Source: Peptococcaceae bacterium
GTDB lineage: Bacteria; Bacillota; Peptococcia; Peptococcales; Peptococcaceae
Direction: 5' to 3'
Assembly (NCBI GenBank): GCA_900756555.1
Contig: CAAEKP010000077.1
Span: 1-21,544, forward strand
DNA length: 21,544 nt
Every line of letters starts with the position of its first letter. Within the stretch, counting starts at the first letter, position 1. Positions 1 through 7,352 of this stretch are shown piece by piece. Made by a program: the position numbers and the translations under genes. The notes below the pieces were generated by a model. The model made no database searches, was not told where the DNA came from, and saw only the letters and a program-made list of their open reading frames with translations.

Positions 1-219
1 ACACTCCTTTAGCTTTGTTTTTGTGGTGATTACATTCTACTGGATTCAATCGCTTTTTTCTATTCTTTTTTGTCTCACATCTATTGTAGCACTACATAAC
101 TCATCAGAGTGATTCTTGATATTCACTTGCAATCGGCATAATCGTATCTCCAAGCAGGAACGATAAGGTTATACCATCATTCAAATCGAAACGATAGAAT
201 AATATAGAGGTGAATGATT

Positions 220-575
220 ATGCCGAAAGACAACTTGACCATTTTAGGCGAGCGGTTAAGAGCCGCCAGAAATAAAGCTAATTTGACACAGGAGCAGTTA
301 TCTGACCGTAGCCATGTGTCTACAAACATATTGCAGGTATTGAAAAGGGGCAAAAGAACCCTTCTTTTGAAATATATCAAGCACTTACCGATGTACTTGA
401 TATATCTTTTGATAATCTGGTTCATAAAAATATAAGCGAAAATGAACAAGTTTTTAACCAACTAAAAAACTGTTATCTTTCATGTCCCCCTATCATGCGT
501 GAAACATTCCTAAATTCCGTTCAACTACTCTCAAAAGAATTTTCATCCCTTGCTGAAAAACTTGATTCAAAATAA
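220..575 (+). pseudogene. XRE-family helix-turn-helix regulator, frameshifted
   Basis: The first frame begins MPKDNLTILGERLRAARNK and reads as the start of a helix-turn-helix_3 (Cro/CI-like) DNA-binding domain of about 60 residues. An AGAGGTG ribosome site ends 7 bases before ATG 220. A nearby in-frame ATG at 214 is too close to that site. Around position 327 the reading frame of the domain moves. The other frame continues with a convincing family sequence (IAGIEKGQKNPSFEIYQALT, then a helical tail ending SSLAEKLDSK at the stop at 573-575). Restoring one base near 326-328 would give one protein of about 118 residues. As written, the first frame runs into an unrelated hydrophobic tail and stops at 435. 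It is either a genuine pseudogene or a one-base sequencing error. No target is evident; the next gene converges on it. Confidence 0.8.
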
Positions 576-578
576 ACT

Positions 579-603
579 AGTGGGCAGATAAACTGTTCCC
601 ACT
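579..603. terminator. Hairpin between convergent genes
   Basis: AGTGGG-CAG pairs with CTG-tt-CCCACT around a loop of five bases (ATAAA), with a two-base bulge. It lies just after the XRE remnant stop and downstream of the leftward ATPase gene. On the minus strand it is followed by the T-rich AGTTTATTTTG, and on the plus strand by GGTTTTA, so it could end transcription from both sides. The T tracts are modest. Confidence 0.5.
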
Positions 604-701
604 GGTTTTACTTTCCCCGGAAACCTGATTTAGCAACTTTCGGATAGTCTGCCACCTTAATATTATGCTTTCTTTCCTTTTACAAGCTTCCACCTCCCAT
701 A

Positions 702-2630
702 TCACAGTTTTTCCACAAACAATGCACGAATCGCATTCAGAACAGCCAAAATCATGACACCTACATCCGCAAAAACAGCCAGCCACATATTTGCAATGCC
801 AACAGCACCAAGAATCAGACAAACGAATTTCACGCCCAAAGCAAAACCGATATTCTGGTAAACAATTCTCAGACATTTGCGAGAAATACGAATTGCCTTG
901 GAGATCTTCATCGGATCATCATCCATTAAAACCACATCCGCTGCTTCTATCGCTGCGTCAGACCCCATTGCCCCCATTGCAATACCAATATCAGCACGAG
1001 ACAAAACCGGGGCATCATTGATACCATCTCCAACAAAGGCTAACCTTGCTTTTCCTGCCTTCATCTTCAGCAGTTCTTCCACCTTTGTAACCTTATCTGC
1101 CGGAAGCAGTTCACTGTAAACCTCATCAATACCAAGGGATGATGCCACTTGATCTGCAACCTTTTTGGCATCGCCAGTCAACATAACCGTTTTTTCTACG
1201 CCGGATGCTTTCAATGAAGCAATGGCTTCTTTGGAGTGTGGCTTTACTATATCAGAAATAACGATGTGACCTGCATAGGCTCCGGCAATCGCCAAATGAA
1301 TGATGGTTCCTACTTGATGGCAGGGTTTATACGAGATATGCAGGCTCTCCATCAGCTTATCATTACCGGCAGCAACTTCTACACCATCTACCTTTGCAAG
1401 AATGCCATTTCCGCTGATTTCCCGAATATCTGTTACACGGCTTCGATTCAGTTCTTTTCCATAAGCCCTCTGCAGACTCTTACTGATTGGATGGGACGAA
1501 GCACTTTCCGCCAGTGCAGCATATTCCAGCAGTTTGTCATCCTCCATAGTGCCATGGTGAATTCCATTGACTTCAAACACACCCTGTGTCAATGTACCCG
1601 TCTTATCGAACACCACATATTTTGTCTGAGACAGGATTTCCAGATAGTTGGAGCCCTTTACCAGAACCCCCGCTTTGCTCGCTCCGCCAATACCTGCGAA
1701 AAAGCTCAAAGGGATACTGATGACCAGTGCACAGGGGCAGCTGATAACCAGAAAGGTTAATGCACGGTAAATCCAGATGCCCCACTGGGCATCCAACCCC
1801 ATTGCTGCCAGTCTGACAAGCGGAGGCAGAACAGCCAAAGCCAGTGCACAGTAACAAACCGCTGGTGTATATATTCTTGCGAATTTAGAAATAAAATCCT
1901 CAGATTTTGATTTCCGAGAGCTTGCATTTTCCACCAAATCAAGTATCTTGGAGACTGTGGACTCTCCAAACTCCTTTGATGTCCGGATTTTCAAAACACC
2001 CGTCATATTGATACAGCCGCTGATAATCTCATCTCCGACCTGCACTTCTCTCGGCAGACTCTCGCCGGTCAGTGCGCTGGTATTCAGGCTGGAGTTTCCG
2101 GATATAACCATGCCGTCAATAGGAACCTTTTCTCCTGGCTGCACTACAATCACACTTCCAATAGCTACTTCATCGGGATCAATCTGCTCCAGCCTTCCAT
2201 CTTTCTCCACATTCGCATAATCCGGGCGGATGTCCATCAGTTCACTGATATTCTTTCTGCTTTTTCCCACCGCATAGCTCTGGAACCATTCACCCACCTG
2301 ATAAAACAGCATGACTGCAATGGCTTCCAGATAATCGCCGTTCTCATAAATGGCCAGTGCCAGAGCACCAATGGTTGCAACCGCCATCAGAAAGCTTTCG
2401 TCAAACACCTGTCTGTGTCGGATTCCCTGGAACGCTTTTTTCAGAATATCGAATCCAATAATGTAATAGTTTATCAGATACAGACCAAGCCGAATGAATC
2501 GTCCGGCAGATGGAAACAGATATGCGTCTATTTTTGAAAACAATTCTGCTGAGATAAATTGCAGTGCAATCATCATCCCGGCAGAAAGTAAAATACGAAT
2601 GAGCATTCGTTTTTGTTTCTTGTTCATCAT
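702..2630 (-). CDS. cadA: P1B-type heavy-metal exporting ATPase (Zn/Cd type), lacking its N-terminal HMA domain
   Basis: This is a 642-residue membrane pump that should export Zn2+, Cd2+ or Pb2+ at the expense of ATP. Visible family motifs in order are: TGES actuator loop (188-191), CPC metal site in a membrane helix (298-300), phosphorylated Asp in DKTGT (342-346), the HP pair (380-381), GDGINDAP (534-541), then a Lys in the seventh helix (601) and DVG in the last helix (622-624). The CPC plus Lys and DxG set is the P1B-2 signature; the Cu-type NY and MxxSS residues are absent. The protein begins almost directly with the first membrane helix, so the usual N-terminal metal-binding domain is missing; a separate HMA protein is encoded just upstream. 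GGAGGA precedes ATG 2630 by about 6 bases. The exact metal is not shown by the sequence. Confidence 0.93.
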   Translation of the reverse strand: MMNKKQKRMLIRILLSAGMMIALQFISAELFSKIDAYLFPSAGRFIRLGLYLINYYIIGFDILKKAFQGIRHRQVFDESFLMAVATIGALALAIYENGDYLEAIAVMLFYQVGEWFQSYAVGKSRKNISELMDIRPDYANVEKDGRLEQIDPDEVAIGSVIVVQPGEKVPIDGMVISGNSSLNTSALTGESLPREVQVGDEIISGCINMTGVLKIRTSKEFGESTVSKILDLVENASSRKSKSEDFISKFARIYTPAVCYCALALAVLPPLVRLAAMGLDAQWGIWIYRALTFLVISCPCALVISIPLSFFAGIGGASKAGVLVKGSNYLEILSQTKYVVFDKTGTLTQGVFEVNGIHHGTMEDDKLLEYAALAESASSHPISKSLQRAYGKELNRSRVTDIREISGNGILAKVDGVEVAAGNDKLMESLHISYKPCHQVGTIIHLAIAGAYAGHIVISDIVKPHSKEAIASLKASGVEKTVMLTGDAKKVADQVASSLGIDEVYSELLPADKVTKVEELLKMKAGKARLAFVGDGINDAPVLSRADIGIAMGAMGSDAAIEAADVVLMDDDPMKISKAIRISRKCLRIVYQNIGFALGVKFVCLILGAVGIANMWLAVFADVGVMILAVLNAIRALFVEKL

Positions 2631-2655
2631 CTAATCCTCCAATTTTATTTTATAT

Positions 2656-2706
2656 ATGCAAAAGCACCCTTACCTGCGACCATTCGCAAAGAAGGGTGCT
2701 TTGCAT
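2656..2706 (-). terminator. Strong hairpin between the HMA gene and the ATPase gene
   Basis: Arms ATGCA-AAAGCACCCTT (2656-2671) and AAGGGTGCTTT-GCAT (2692-2706) pair over about 15 bp with one bulged A. The loop contains a further TGCG/CGCA pair. On the transcribed (minus) strand it starts 7 bases after the HMA stop and ends in GCTTTTGCATAT, like a weak intrinsic terminator inside an operon. It could lower ATPase mRNA relative to HMA mRNA or stabilise the HMA message. Confidence 0.6.
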
Positions 2707-2713
2707 TACCGTT

Positions 2714-2932
2714 TTAGATAAATACCTCGCAGTCTTCCTCAACCTTTTTACAATTGCTCCGAACCTCTTGCATAACTGTCTTGGGATCATGTCCGTCCTC
2801 GAAGTCCACAATCATCTTCAGCATCATAAAATTCACAGTTGCTTCTTTAACACCCGGAGTTTTCTGAGCAGCCTCCTCCATTTTGTTTGCACAGTTGGCA
2901 CAGTCCACATCAATCTTATAAGTTTTTTTCAT
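2714..2932 (-). CDS. Stand-alone heavy-metal-associated (HMA) domain protein
   Basis: This is a 72-residue protein made of one ferredoxin-like HMA domain. The metal-binding CxxC motif is seen in VDCANCANKME near the N-terminus (Cys 11 and 14). Two further cysteines lie near the C-terminus (NCKKVEEDC). Size and motif fit a soluble metallochaperone or the detached N-terminal domain of the neighbouring pump. It precedes the ATPase gene on the same strand by 83 bases that contain a hairpin, and the two are presumably co-transcribed. AAAGGAG lies about 7 bases before ATG 2932. The HMA-less ATPase next to it makes delivery of metal to that pump the natural reading, which is inference. Confidence 0.88.
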   Translation of the reverse strand: MKKTYKIDVDCANCANKMEEAAQKTPGVKEATVNFMMLKMIVDFEDGHDPKTVMQEVRSNCKKVEEDCEVFI

Positions 2933-2965
2933 GATTTGCTCCTTTCAAAAATATAATTTGCAGTT

Positions 2966-2989
2966 ACAATTAAGTAATTATTTAATTGT
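2966..2989 (-). promoter_or_regulatory. 24-bp palindrome upstream of the metal-export genes (candidate ArsR/SmtB-type operator)
   Basis: The half-sites ACAATTAAGTAA and TTATTTAATTGT are inverted repeats matching at 11 of 12 positions with no spacer. It ends 34 bases before the HMA start. A TTGACT on the minus strand (3024-3019) with GATATA 19 bases downstream would place the transcription start close to or inside the palindrome, as expected for a repressor site. The spacing is longer than ideal, so the promoter itself is uncertain. The length and AT-rich symmetry fit metal-sensing ArsR/SmtB operators, but no regulator gene is adjacent. Confidence 0.55.
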
Positions 2990-3127
2990 TATTTATATCC
3001 TAACATCATTTTTTATAAAGTCAATAAATCTGCTTTAAGGTGTTCTGTTTGGGAAAAAAGTTTGTCTAAACAGGAAAAAGACCTGCCAAATCTCCGGACA
3101 GATACATACTGCGTTCCTGTATGGGGG

Positions 3128-3140
3128 CTTGGGGGAACCC
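3128..3140 (+). repeat. CTTGGGGGAACCC motif, left copy
   Basis: This is a 13-base exact match to 9293-9305 in the same orientation. A related form in inverse orientation (TTGGGGGACTCCCC read on the minus strand) lies at 14044-14057. The two direct copies bracket the peptidase/redox operon. Confidence 0.45.
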
Positions 3141-3145
3141 CTCAA

Positions 3146-3188
3146 CAAGCAGCGCTGGGAGCCATGGGCTATCCAGGGGCATTGCTTG
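3146..3188. repeat. Nested hairpin in GC-rich spacer
   Basis: CAAGCA (3146-3151) pairs with TGCTTG (3183-3188). Inside, CTGG pairs with CCAG and AGCC with GGCT around ATG. No T-run follows, so it is not a standard terminator. It lies directly after the CTTGGGGGAACCC motif and may be part of mobile-element debris or a structured leader. Confidence 0.4.
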
Positions 3189-3240
3189 CCGCTTTTCTCG
3201 AAAGGTTTTCCTACGCATCTCGTTCAATATCCATAATCAG

Positions 3241-3273
3241 GAAACTGTTGCAATTCTGTGGCAAATCTGTGGC
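3241..3273 (+). promoter_or_regulatory. Three tandem 11-bp repeats (candidate OmpR-type regulator site)
   Basis: GAAACTGTTGC, AATTCTGTGGC and AAATCTGTGGC follow one another without gaps; the last two differ at one base and the first matches the second at 7 of 11. An 11-bp period is what OmpR/PhoB-family dimers bind. The block ends about 33 bases before a TACAAT -10 candidate (3307-3312) that has no good -35 box, as is common at activated promoters. The operon that follows encodes such a regulator at 7353-8057, so autoregulation is a reasonable inference. Confidence 0.5.
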
Positions 3274-3365
3274 GTTTTCATGTAGGAAGTTTTTTCCCCT
3301 TTTCGATACAATAGCATCATCACAGGGAAACCAAATCCTAAACAATCGAAAAGAGGTATAACACT

Positions 3366-3566
3366 ATGAAAGCAAAAAAGATTATGGTATTTACTATGAG
3401 CGTTGTTCTTGCTGTTGGTGTTCTCGCTGGTTGTCAGGCCAACAGCAGCGCAACACTTACCAAGGAGGATGTAGAAACTCAGATCAAGGCGTATCTGGAT
3501 GCCCATTTTGGCGAATTGTTAGATAACTATTACGACAAGCAATGGGGAAAGGCAGAATTGAAATAA
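3366..3566 (+). CDS. Tiny lipoprotein of unknown function
   Basis: This is a 66-residue protein with a lipoprotein signal: basic start MKAKK, hydrophobic core, and lipobox VLAGC with the lipidated Cys at 23. The mature part is only about 43 residues, mostly helical and acidic (LTKEDVETQIKAYLDAHFGE), ending WGKAELK. GAGGT precedes ATG 3366 by about 9 bases. It is the first gene of the peptidase/redox operon; the next begins 30 bases later. The short LTKEDVE...YL pattern is loosely like the helical stretch before the thioredoxin fold of some DsbA-like proteins, so it could be a truncated relative, but that is weak. No function is assigned. Confidence 0.7.
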   Translation: MKAKKIMVFTMSVVLAVGVLAGCQANSSATLTKEDVETQIKAYLDAHFGELLDNYYDKQWGKAELK

Positions 3567-3596
3567 TTTCCGGCCTACAGAAAGGAGCGATTACCT

Positions 3597-5642
3597 ATGC
3601 AGAAACAATCTAAAAACCGCTTGACGGCACTGTTTCTTGTTTTAACCCTGACCTTGTCTTTGCTATTGAGTGGATGTAATTCTGATTCACCCATATCTAC
3701 AGAGCTGCCTGACACGCCACCCTCGCACGTTACCAATGGCCGAACCGAATTGTCCCGTCTGGCAGACGATTATTACGCCTACATCAATTCTCAGGTGCTG
3801 GCCGCCCATGACCCGGAGAAATCCGGCGCATGGAGTTGGTTTTACGATATGGACGAAAGCGCCAGAAAACAATGCAGAGAGATTATCCAAGATGCCGCCT
3901 CAGCCCTGAACAATGACCAAACTTCTGCTACTGACCCATCTGTTTATAAGCTGGGAACCTTGTATGGTATGGCAACCGACCAGGAGGGGCGGGACGCTGA
4001 CGGTGCAGCCTTTTTTAACGAACTAATGAAGCCTGTCATGGAGGCGGACACCGTGCAGGACTTTATGAACGCCTTGGCCTCCTTGCAATATCAATACGGC
4101 TTTGACACCCTGCTCAATATGGAGGTGCTGGCCCTGGATGAAAACCCCGGAGAATATGCCGTACTGCTCAAGAACATGACCTACGGCGTGGATGCGGAAG
4201 AATTGGGATATGCGGACAGCGATTCGGAGAACCGGTATTACTTCACCGACTATCTTGGCAGGTTCCTGACCTATTATGGCTATTCTGAAAGCCAGGCCGA
4301 ACCTGTGAGCAATCAGGCGTATGAGTTTGTCAAGGCCGTCGCGGCCAGCCGCAAGGCCCCTGGGGACGCGAACTATCAGCCTGTATCAGTAGAGGATCTG
4401 CAAAAAATCCTGTCCAACATTGATTTGCCGCAGGTTTTGAGCACGTACTATCGCACACAGCCCCGCCAGTTTCAGGTGATCGACACGGCTCCCATTGCCA
4501 AGCTGAACGAGTTTTTGACGGAGCAGCATCTGCCGATGCTGAAAGCCTATGCCTACATGGTCAATCTCCAGAAATTTTCCCCCTTTATGACCTCCGACAT
4601 GGCAAAGCTCAATGAGACGATGGAGGAGGAATACATCGGGGACACGGACGCCAAAGCCCCGGCTGAAACTGCCGCCGACCAGGTGGCCGCTTTGCTCAAA
4701 TGGGATTTAGGCAAGCTATACGCAGAGAAGAATTACAGCGCGGAAAAGGCGACTGACATTCAGCTTATTGTAAGCGAACTGCTGGCGGAATACAAGGAGA
4801 TGCTGAAAGAGGAAGACTGGCTTTCCGAAGAGACCCGCCAAAAGGCGCTGAAAAAGCTGGATAAAATCAATCTGCGGCTGGGCGCTCCGGCAGAAATTTC
4901 CCAATATCTTTCGGTATGGCAGCCCGTTGCCCGGCAGAACGGCGGCAGCTACTTTTCCAATGTGCTGGAGCTGCGCCGGGAGGTGACACAGAAACAGTAT
5001 GACAGCTTCGGCCAGAGCGTAGATCGAACGGTGTGGAACATACTCCCCCAAGAGTTGACCCCCTGCTACTATCCCACAGATAATTCCATCTATATCCCCG
5101 TTGCCGCCCTGGAGCCGCCCTATTTCTCCGTCTCCGCCACTCAGGAAGAAAACCTGGGTGCCATCGGTACCATCATAGGCCATGAGATCACCCATGCCTT
5201 TGACGACCTGGGGAGCAAATATGACGGAAACGGCGATTATGTGGATTGGTGGACAGAAGCCGACAGGCAGGAATTTAACGCCCGCGCACAAAAAATCGTG
5301 ACCTACTATAACGAGTACAAGACCCCTGGCATCATGCAGCAGGACGGGGAGTACACCTTGGGCGAGAATATCGCCGACCTCGGTTCCATGCGCTGCCTGA
5401 CCCGCATTGTGGAAAAGAACGGCCTGGACACCAAGAAATTCTTTGCCAGCTACGCCAACTCCTGGGCCAGCACCTCGGACGGTTTTACCCAGGCGCTTGT
5501 GTCCGGCATGGACGAACACGCCGCCGATAAGGTGCGGGTAAACGCTGTCCTGTCCTCCTGTGACCTGTTCTACAGAACCTATGACATCAAAGAGGGCGAC
5601 GATATGTATATTGCCCCGGAGAAGCGTGTGAGCTTGTGGTAA
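3597..5642 (+). CDS. M13 (neprilysin-like) zinc metallopeptidase, lipoprotein
   Basis: This is a 681-residue secreted peptidase with a lipobox LLSGC (Cys 27), so it is probably tethered outside the membrane. Zinc residues are seen in HEITH (His 529, Glu 530, His 533) and in ENIAD (Glu 590), the two signatures of peptidase family M13 (neprilysin/PepO). The family-typical end is present: the DEHAADKVRVN stretch and a terminal Trp (RVSLW). Length fits the usual 630-700 residues, and the long helical N-terminal domain lies before the catalytic part. AAAGGAG precedes ATG 3597. M13 enzymes cleave short oligopeptides, commonly on the amino side of hydrophobic residues. Sitting between two other lipoproteins and a sensor kinase, it may process an exported peptide; that is inference. 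Base composition is visibly richer in G+C than the flanking metal and sirtuin genes. Confidence 0.95.
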   Translation: MQKQSKNRLTALFLVLTLTLSLLLSGCNSDSPISTELPDTPPSHVTNGRTELSRLADDYYAYINSQVLAAHDPEKSGAWSWFYDMDESARKQCREIIQDAASALNNDQTSATDPSVYKLGTLYGMATDQEGRDADGAAFFNELMKPVMEADTVQDFMNALASLQYQYGFDTLLNMEVLALDENPGEYAVLLKNMTYGVDAEELGYADSDSENRYYFTDYLGRFLTYYGYSESQAEPVSNQAYEFVKAVAASRKAPGDANYQPVSVEDLQKILSNIDLPQVLSTYYRTQPRQFQVIDTAPIAKLNEFLTEQHLPMLKAYAYMVNLQKFSPFMTSDMAKLNETMEEEYIGDTDAKAPAETAADQVAALLKWDLGKLYAEKNYSAEKATDIQLIVSELLAEYKEMLKEEDWLSEETRQKALKKLDKINLRLGAPAEISQYLSVWQPVARQNGGSYFSNVLELRREVTQKQYDSFGQSVDRTVWNILPQELTPCYYPTDNSIYIPVAALEPPYFSVSATQEENLGAIGTIIGHEITHAFDDLGSKYDGNGDYVDWWTEADRQEFNARAQKIVTYYNEYKTPGIMQQDGEYTLGENIADLGSMRCLTRIVEKNGLDTKKFFASYANSWASTSDGFTQALVSGMDEHAADKVRVNAVLSSCDLFYRTYDIKEGDDMYIAPEKRVSLW

Positions 5643-5686
5643 GCTGGCCTGACATACAAATCACAAATTAAGAAAGAGGTATCATT

Positions 5687-6304
5687 ATGAAGAATAAAAA
5701 GTTTTTTGCTCTGCTGCTCTGCGGCATCCTCACAATCAGTATGCTGGCAACCGGCTGTTCCGGGGGAGAGAATCCCCCGGCAACATCAGACAGCCCCACG
5801 CAGAATGAAAACGGCGGTAGCGCCGCCGGTACAGTCGCCGAGCTGGGCAGTATGAAGTCCTTTACCGCCGCGACGCTGGATGGGGGCAGCTTCTCCCAGG
5901 AGGATATCGCGGCTAAAGATGTGACGGTTATCAACTTCTGGTCACTGATGTGCGGCCCCTGTGTTGAGGAAATGCCCGACCTTGCCGCCTTTGCCAAGGT
6001 TTTGCCGGACAATGTGCAGGTGGTAACAGTTTGCCTGGACGGGACAGGCGATGAAGAAAGCGCCAAGGGCATTTTAAGCGAAGCTGGATACGAGGGCGTC
6101 ACGCTGCTCTCCGGCGATGGGGACTTCAAGGGCCTTTGCGACAATATCCAGTACACCCCCACTACCGTCCTGGTGGACGCCGAAGGTAATTTGATGGGCG
6201 ATGCTATCATCGGTGGACAGGAGGATTTATCTGGCACCTTTCTGACAGCGGTAAATGCTGCCCTAAAATCGAGCGGAAAGGCGGAAATCGGCCTTGAAAA
6301 GTAA
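5687..6304 (+). CDS. TlpA/ResA-like thiol-disulfide oxidoreductase, lipoprotein
   Basis: This is a 205-residue extracytoplasmic thioredoxin-fold protein. It has a lipoprotein signal (LATGC, Cys 24), then a Gly/Asn/Pro-rich linker to about residue 50. The active site reads WSLMCGPCVEEMP with Cys 89 and Cys 92. The family cis-Pro is seen in YTPTTVLVD (Pro 158). The CGPC dipeptide and the following EEMP place it with TlpA/ResA-type reductases rather than DsbA oxidases. GAAAGAGGT precedes ATG 5687. Its stop overlaps the start of the tiny CXXC gene, and a membrane ferredoxin gene follows, so electrons may be passed from the membrane protein to this thioredoxin; the partner pairing is inference. 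Confidence 0.92.
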   Translation: MKNKKFFALLLCGILTISMLATGCSGGENPPATSDSPTQNENGGSAAGTVAELGSMKSFTAATLDGGSFSQEDIAAKDVTVINFWSLMCGPCVEEMPDLAAFAKVLPDNVQVVTVCLDGTGDEESAKGILSEAGYEGVTLLSGDGDFKGLCDNIQYTPTTVLVDAEGNLMGDAIIGGQEDLSGTFLTAVNAALKSSGKAEIGLEK

Positions 6305-6440
6305 ATCAATCCTATTTATTCGTTATGGTCTGTTTGGACTGGCGGTTATACTGATTGCCATCGGTCTATTGAACCAGGAACATTTGGAAGTCATGCAAAA
6401 GGCGGTGAAAATATGTTTGGAATGTATCGGGATCGGGTAA
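6294..6440 (+). CDS. Small membrane CXXC protein (CD1871A-like), TTG start
   Basis: This is a 48-residue protein easily missed because of its size and TTG start. It begins KSKSILFIRYG, has one membrane helix (FGLAVILIAIGLL) and ends in VKICLECIGIG, with a CxxC pair six residues from the end. I recognise the family known from clostridia as CD1871A-like CXXC proteins, which have this exact layout. AAAGGCGG lies 9 bases before TTG 6294. It overlaps the TlpA-like gene by 11 bases and the downstream ferredoxin gene by 28 bases in another frame, so the three are translationally coupled. A relay of thiol or metal-bound electrons between its two neighbours is a plausible role but not shown. Confidence 0.8.
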   Translation: MKSKSILFIRYGLFGLAVILIAIGLLNQEHLEVMQKAVKICLECIGIG

Positions 6441-7333
6441 AGAATAAGGACACAAAAAAACGCATTTCGTTTCAGAGAATAGTGCAGTTTGTTTCTGTCA
6501 CTTTGGCAAATGGTTATATGATCGGATTTCAAAAGGGAAAGATTTTTACCGGCGGCACAAAGGCGGTCTGTGTTCCTGTCTTGAACTGTTATTCCTGTCC
6601 TGGTGCGTTGGGGGCTTGTCCTATTGGTTCCCTTCAAGCGGCGGTGGGCGGCATGAAGCATCATTTTCCGTTTTATGTGCTGGGGCTGCTGATGCTGTTC
6701 GGTATTGTCCTGGGGCGTGTAGTCTGCGGCTTGCTGTGTCCCTTTGGACTGGTGCAGGATCTGTTTCACAAAATCCCGGTTCCCAAGCTAAATGTTCCCA
6801 AGAAAATCGACCAGCCCGCCCGGTACATCAAGTATATTCTGCTGCTGGTATTGGTGATTGGCCTGCCCGCCTTTGCCATAACGAAAACAGGGGTAACACC
6901 GCCCTACTTTTGCAAGTACATTTGTCCTGCCGGAACACTGGGCGGCGGCATCCCTTTGATGATTGCAAACCCCACTTTGCGGAAACTGGCCGGAGTGTTG
7001 TTTAGCTGGAAAGCATTGGTACTGCTAATCGTCGTGGCGGCCTCCATGTTCATTCATCGTCCATTCTGCCGGTATTTATGTCCCCTGGGTGCGTTCTACT
7101 CCCTGTTCAACCGTTTCAGCTTTTTCCAGATGCACCTGGACGAAAACAAGTGTATCGGCTGCAAAAAATGTGAGCGTTCCTGCCCAATGGCGGTAGAGGT
7201 GACGAAGAATATCAACAGCCCGGAGTGTATCCGCTGCGGTAGGTGTAAATCTGTCTGCCCCACCAGGGCTATCACTTCCGGCTTTGAATGTGGAAAATTG
7301 CAGACGGATATGGTAAAATCAGAAGAAAACTGA
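6413..7333 (+). CDS. Membrane polyferredoxin of the NapH/YccM type (4Fe-4S binding protein)
   Basis: This 306-residue protein has several membrane helices (about 22-40, 86-108, 138-156, 198-214) and membrane-side cysteine motifs of the NapH/YccM family: CYSCPGALGACPIG (59-72) and three CPxG motifs (LCPFG, ICPAG, LCPLG). The C-terminal soluble part carries two complete [4Fe-4S] ferredoxin motifs, Cys 247/250/253/257 and Cys 272/275/278/282, each followed by Pro. Such proteins move electrons from a quinol or cytoplasmic donor across the membrane to an extracytoplasmic acceptor. The start at 6413 has GGCGGTGA upstream and lies inside the CXXC gene. With a TlpA-like lipoprotein and CXXC protein before it, export of reducing equivalents for disulfide reduction is the likely job (inference). 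Confidence 0.9.
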   Translation: MFGMYRDRVKNKDTKKRISFQRIVQFVSVTLANGYMIGFQKGKIFTGGTKAVCVPVLNCYSCPGALGACPIGSLQAAVGGMKHHFPFYVLGLLMLFGIVLGRVVCGLLCPFGLVQDLFHKIPVPKLNVPKKIDQPARYIKYILLLVLVIGLPAFAITKTGVTPPYFCKYICPAGTLGGGIPLMIANPTLRKLAGVLFSWKALVLLIVVAASMFIHRPFCRYLCPLGAFYSLFNRFSFFQMHLDENKCIGCKKCERSCPMAVEVTKNINSPECIRCGRCKSVCPTRAITSGFECGKLQTDMVKSEEN

Positions 7334-7352
7334 CCGCAAGGAGGACAAGGTA

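Larger units (their letters stand above)
2990..3365. other. Intergenic region between divergent metal-export and peptidase/redox operons
   Basis: I see no convincing gene here. A possible 99-codon frame at 3062-3361 has no ribosome site and no family resemblance. The region changes from AT-rich (up to about 3060) to GC-rich. It holds the 13-base CTTGGGGGAACCC copy (3128-3140), a nested hairpin (3146-3188), and three tandem 11-bp repeats ahead of a possible -10 box TACAAT (3307-3312). Confidence 0.6.

Noticed and set aside
85..96. TGTAG-ca-CTACA inverted repeat as a CopY or BlaI operator
   Set aside because: The arm order is opposite to the CopY box (TACAnnTGTA), it is short, and no gene in the window starts from it.
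3062..3361. 99-codon rightward frame upstream of the small lipoprotein
   Set aside because: No ribosome site, no family resemblance, and it crosses a nested hairpin and the tandem 11-bp repeats, so it is more likely regulatory or debris sequence.
4716..5519. Long leftward frame of 267 codons
   Set aside because: It lies wholly inside the M13 peptidase gene, has no start signal, and its sequence is what the antisense of a GC-rich gene gives.
5668..6309. Leftward frame of 213 codons
   Set aside because: Antisense of the TlpA-like gene, which has a clear lipobox, CGPC site and ribosome site.
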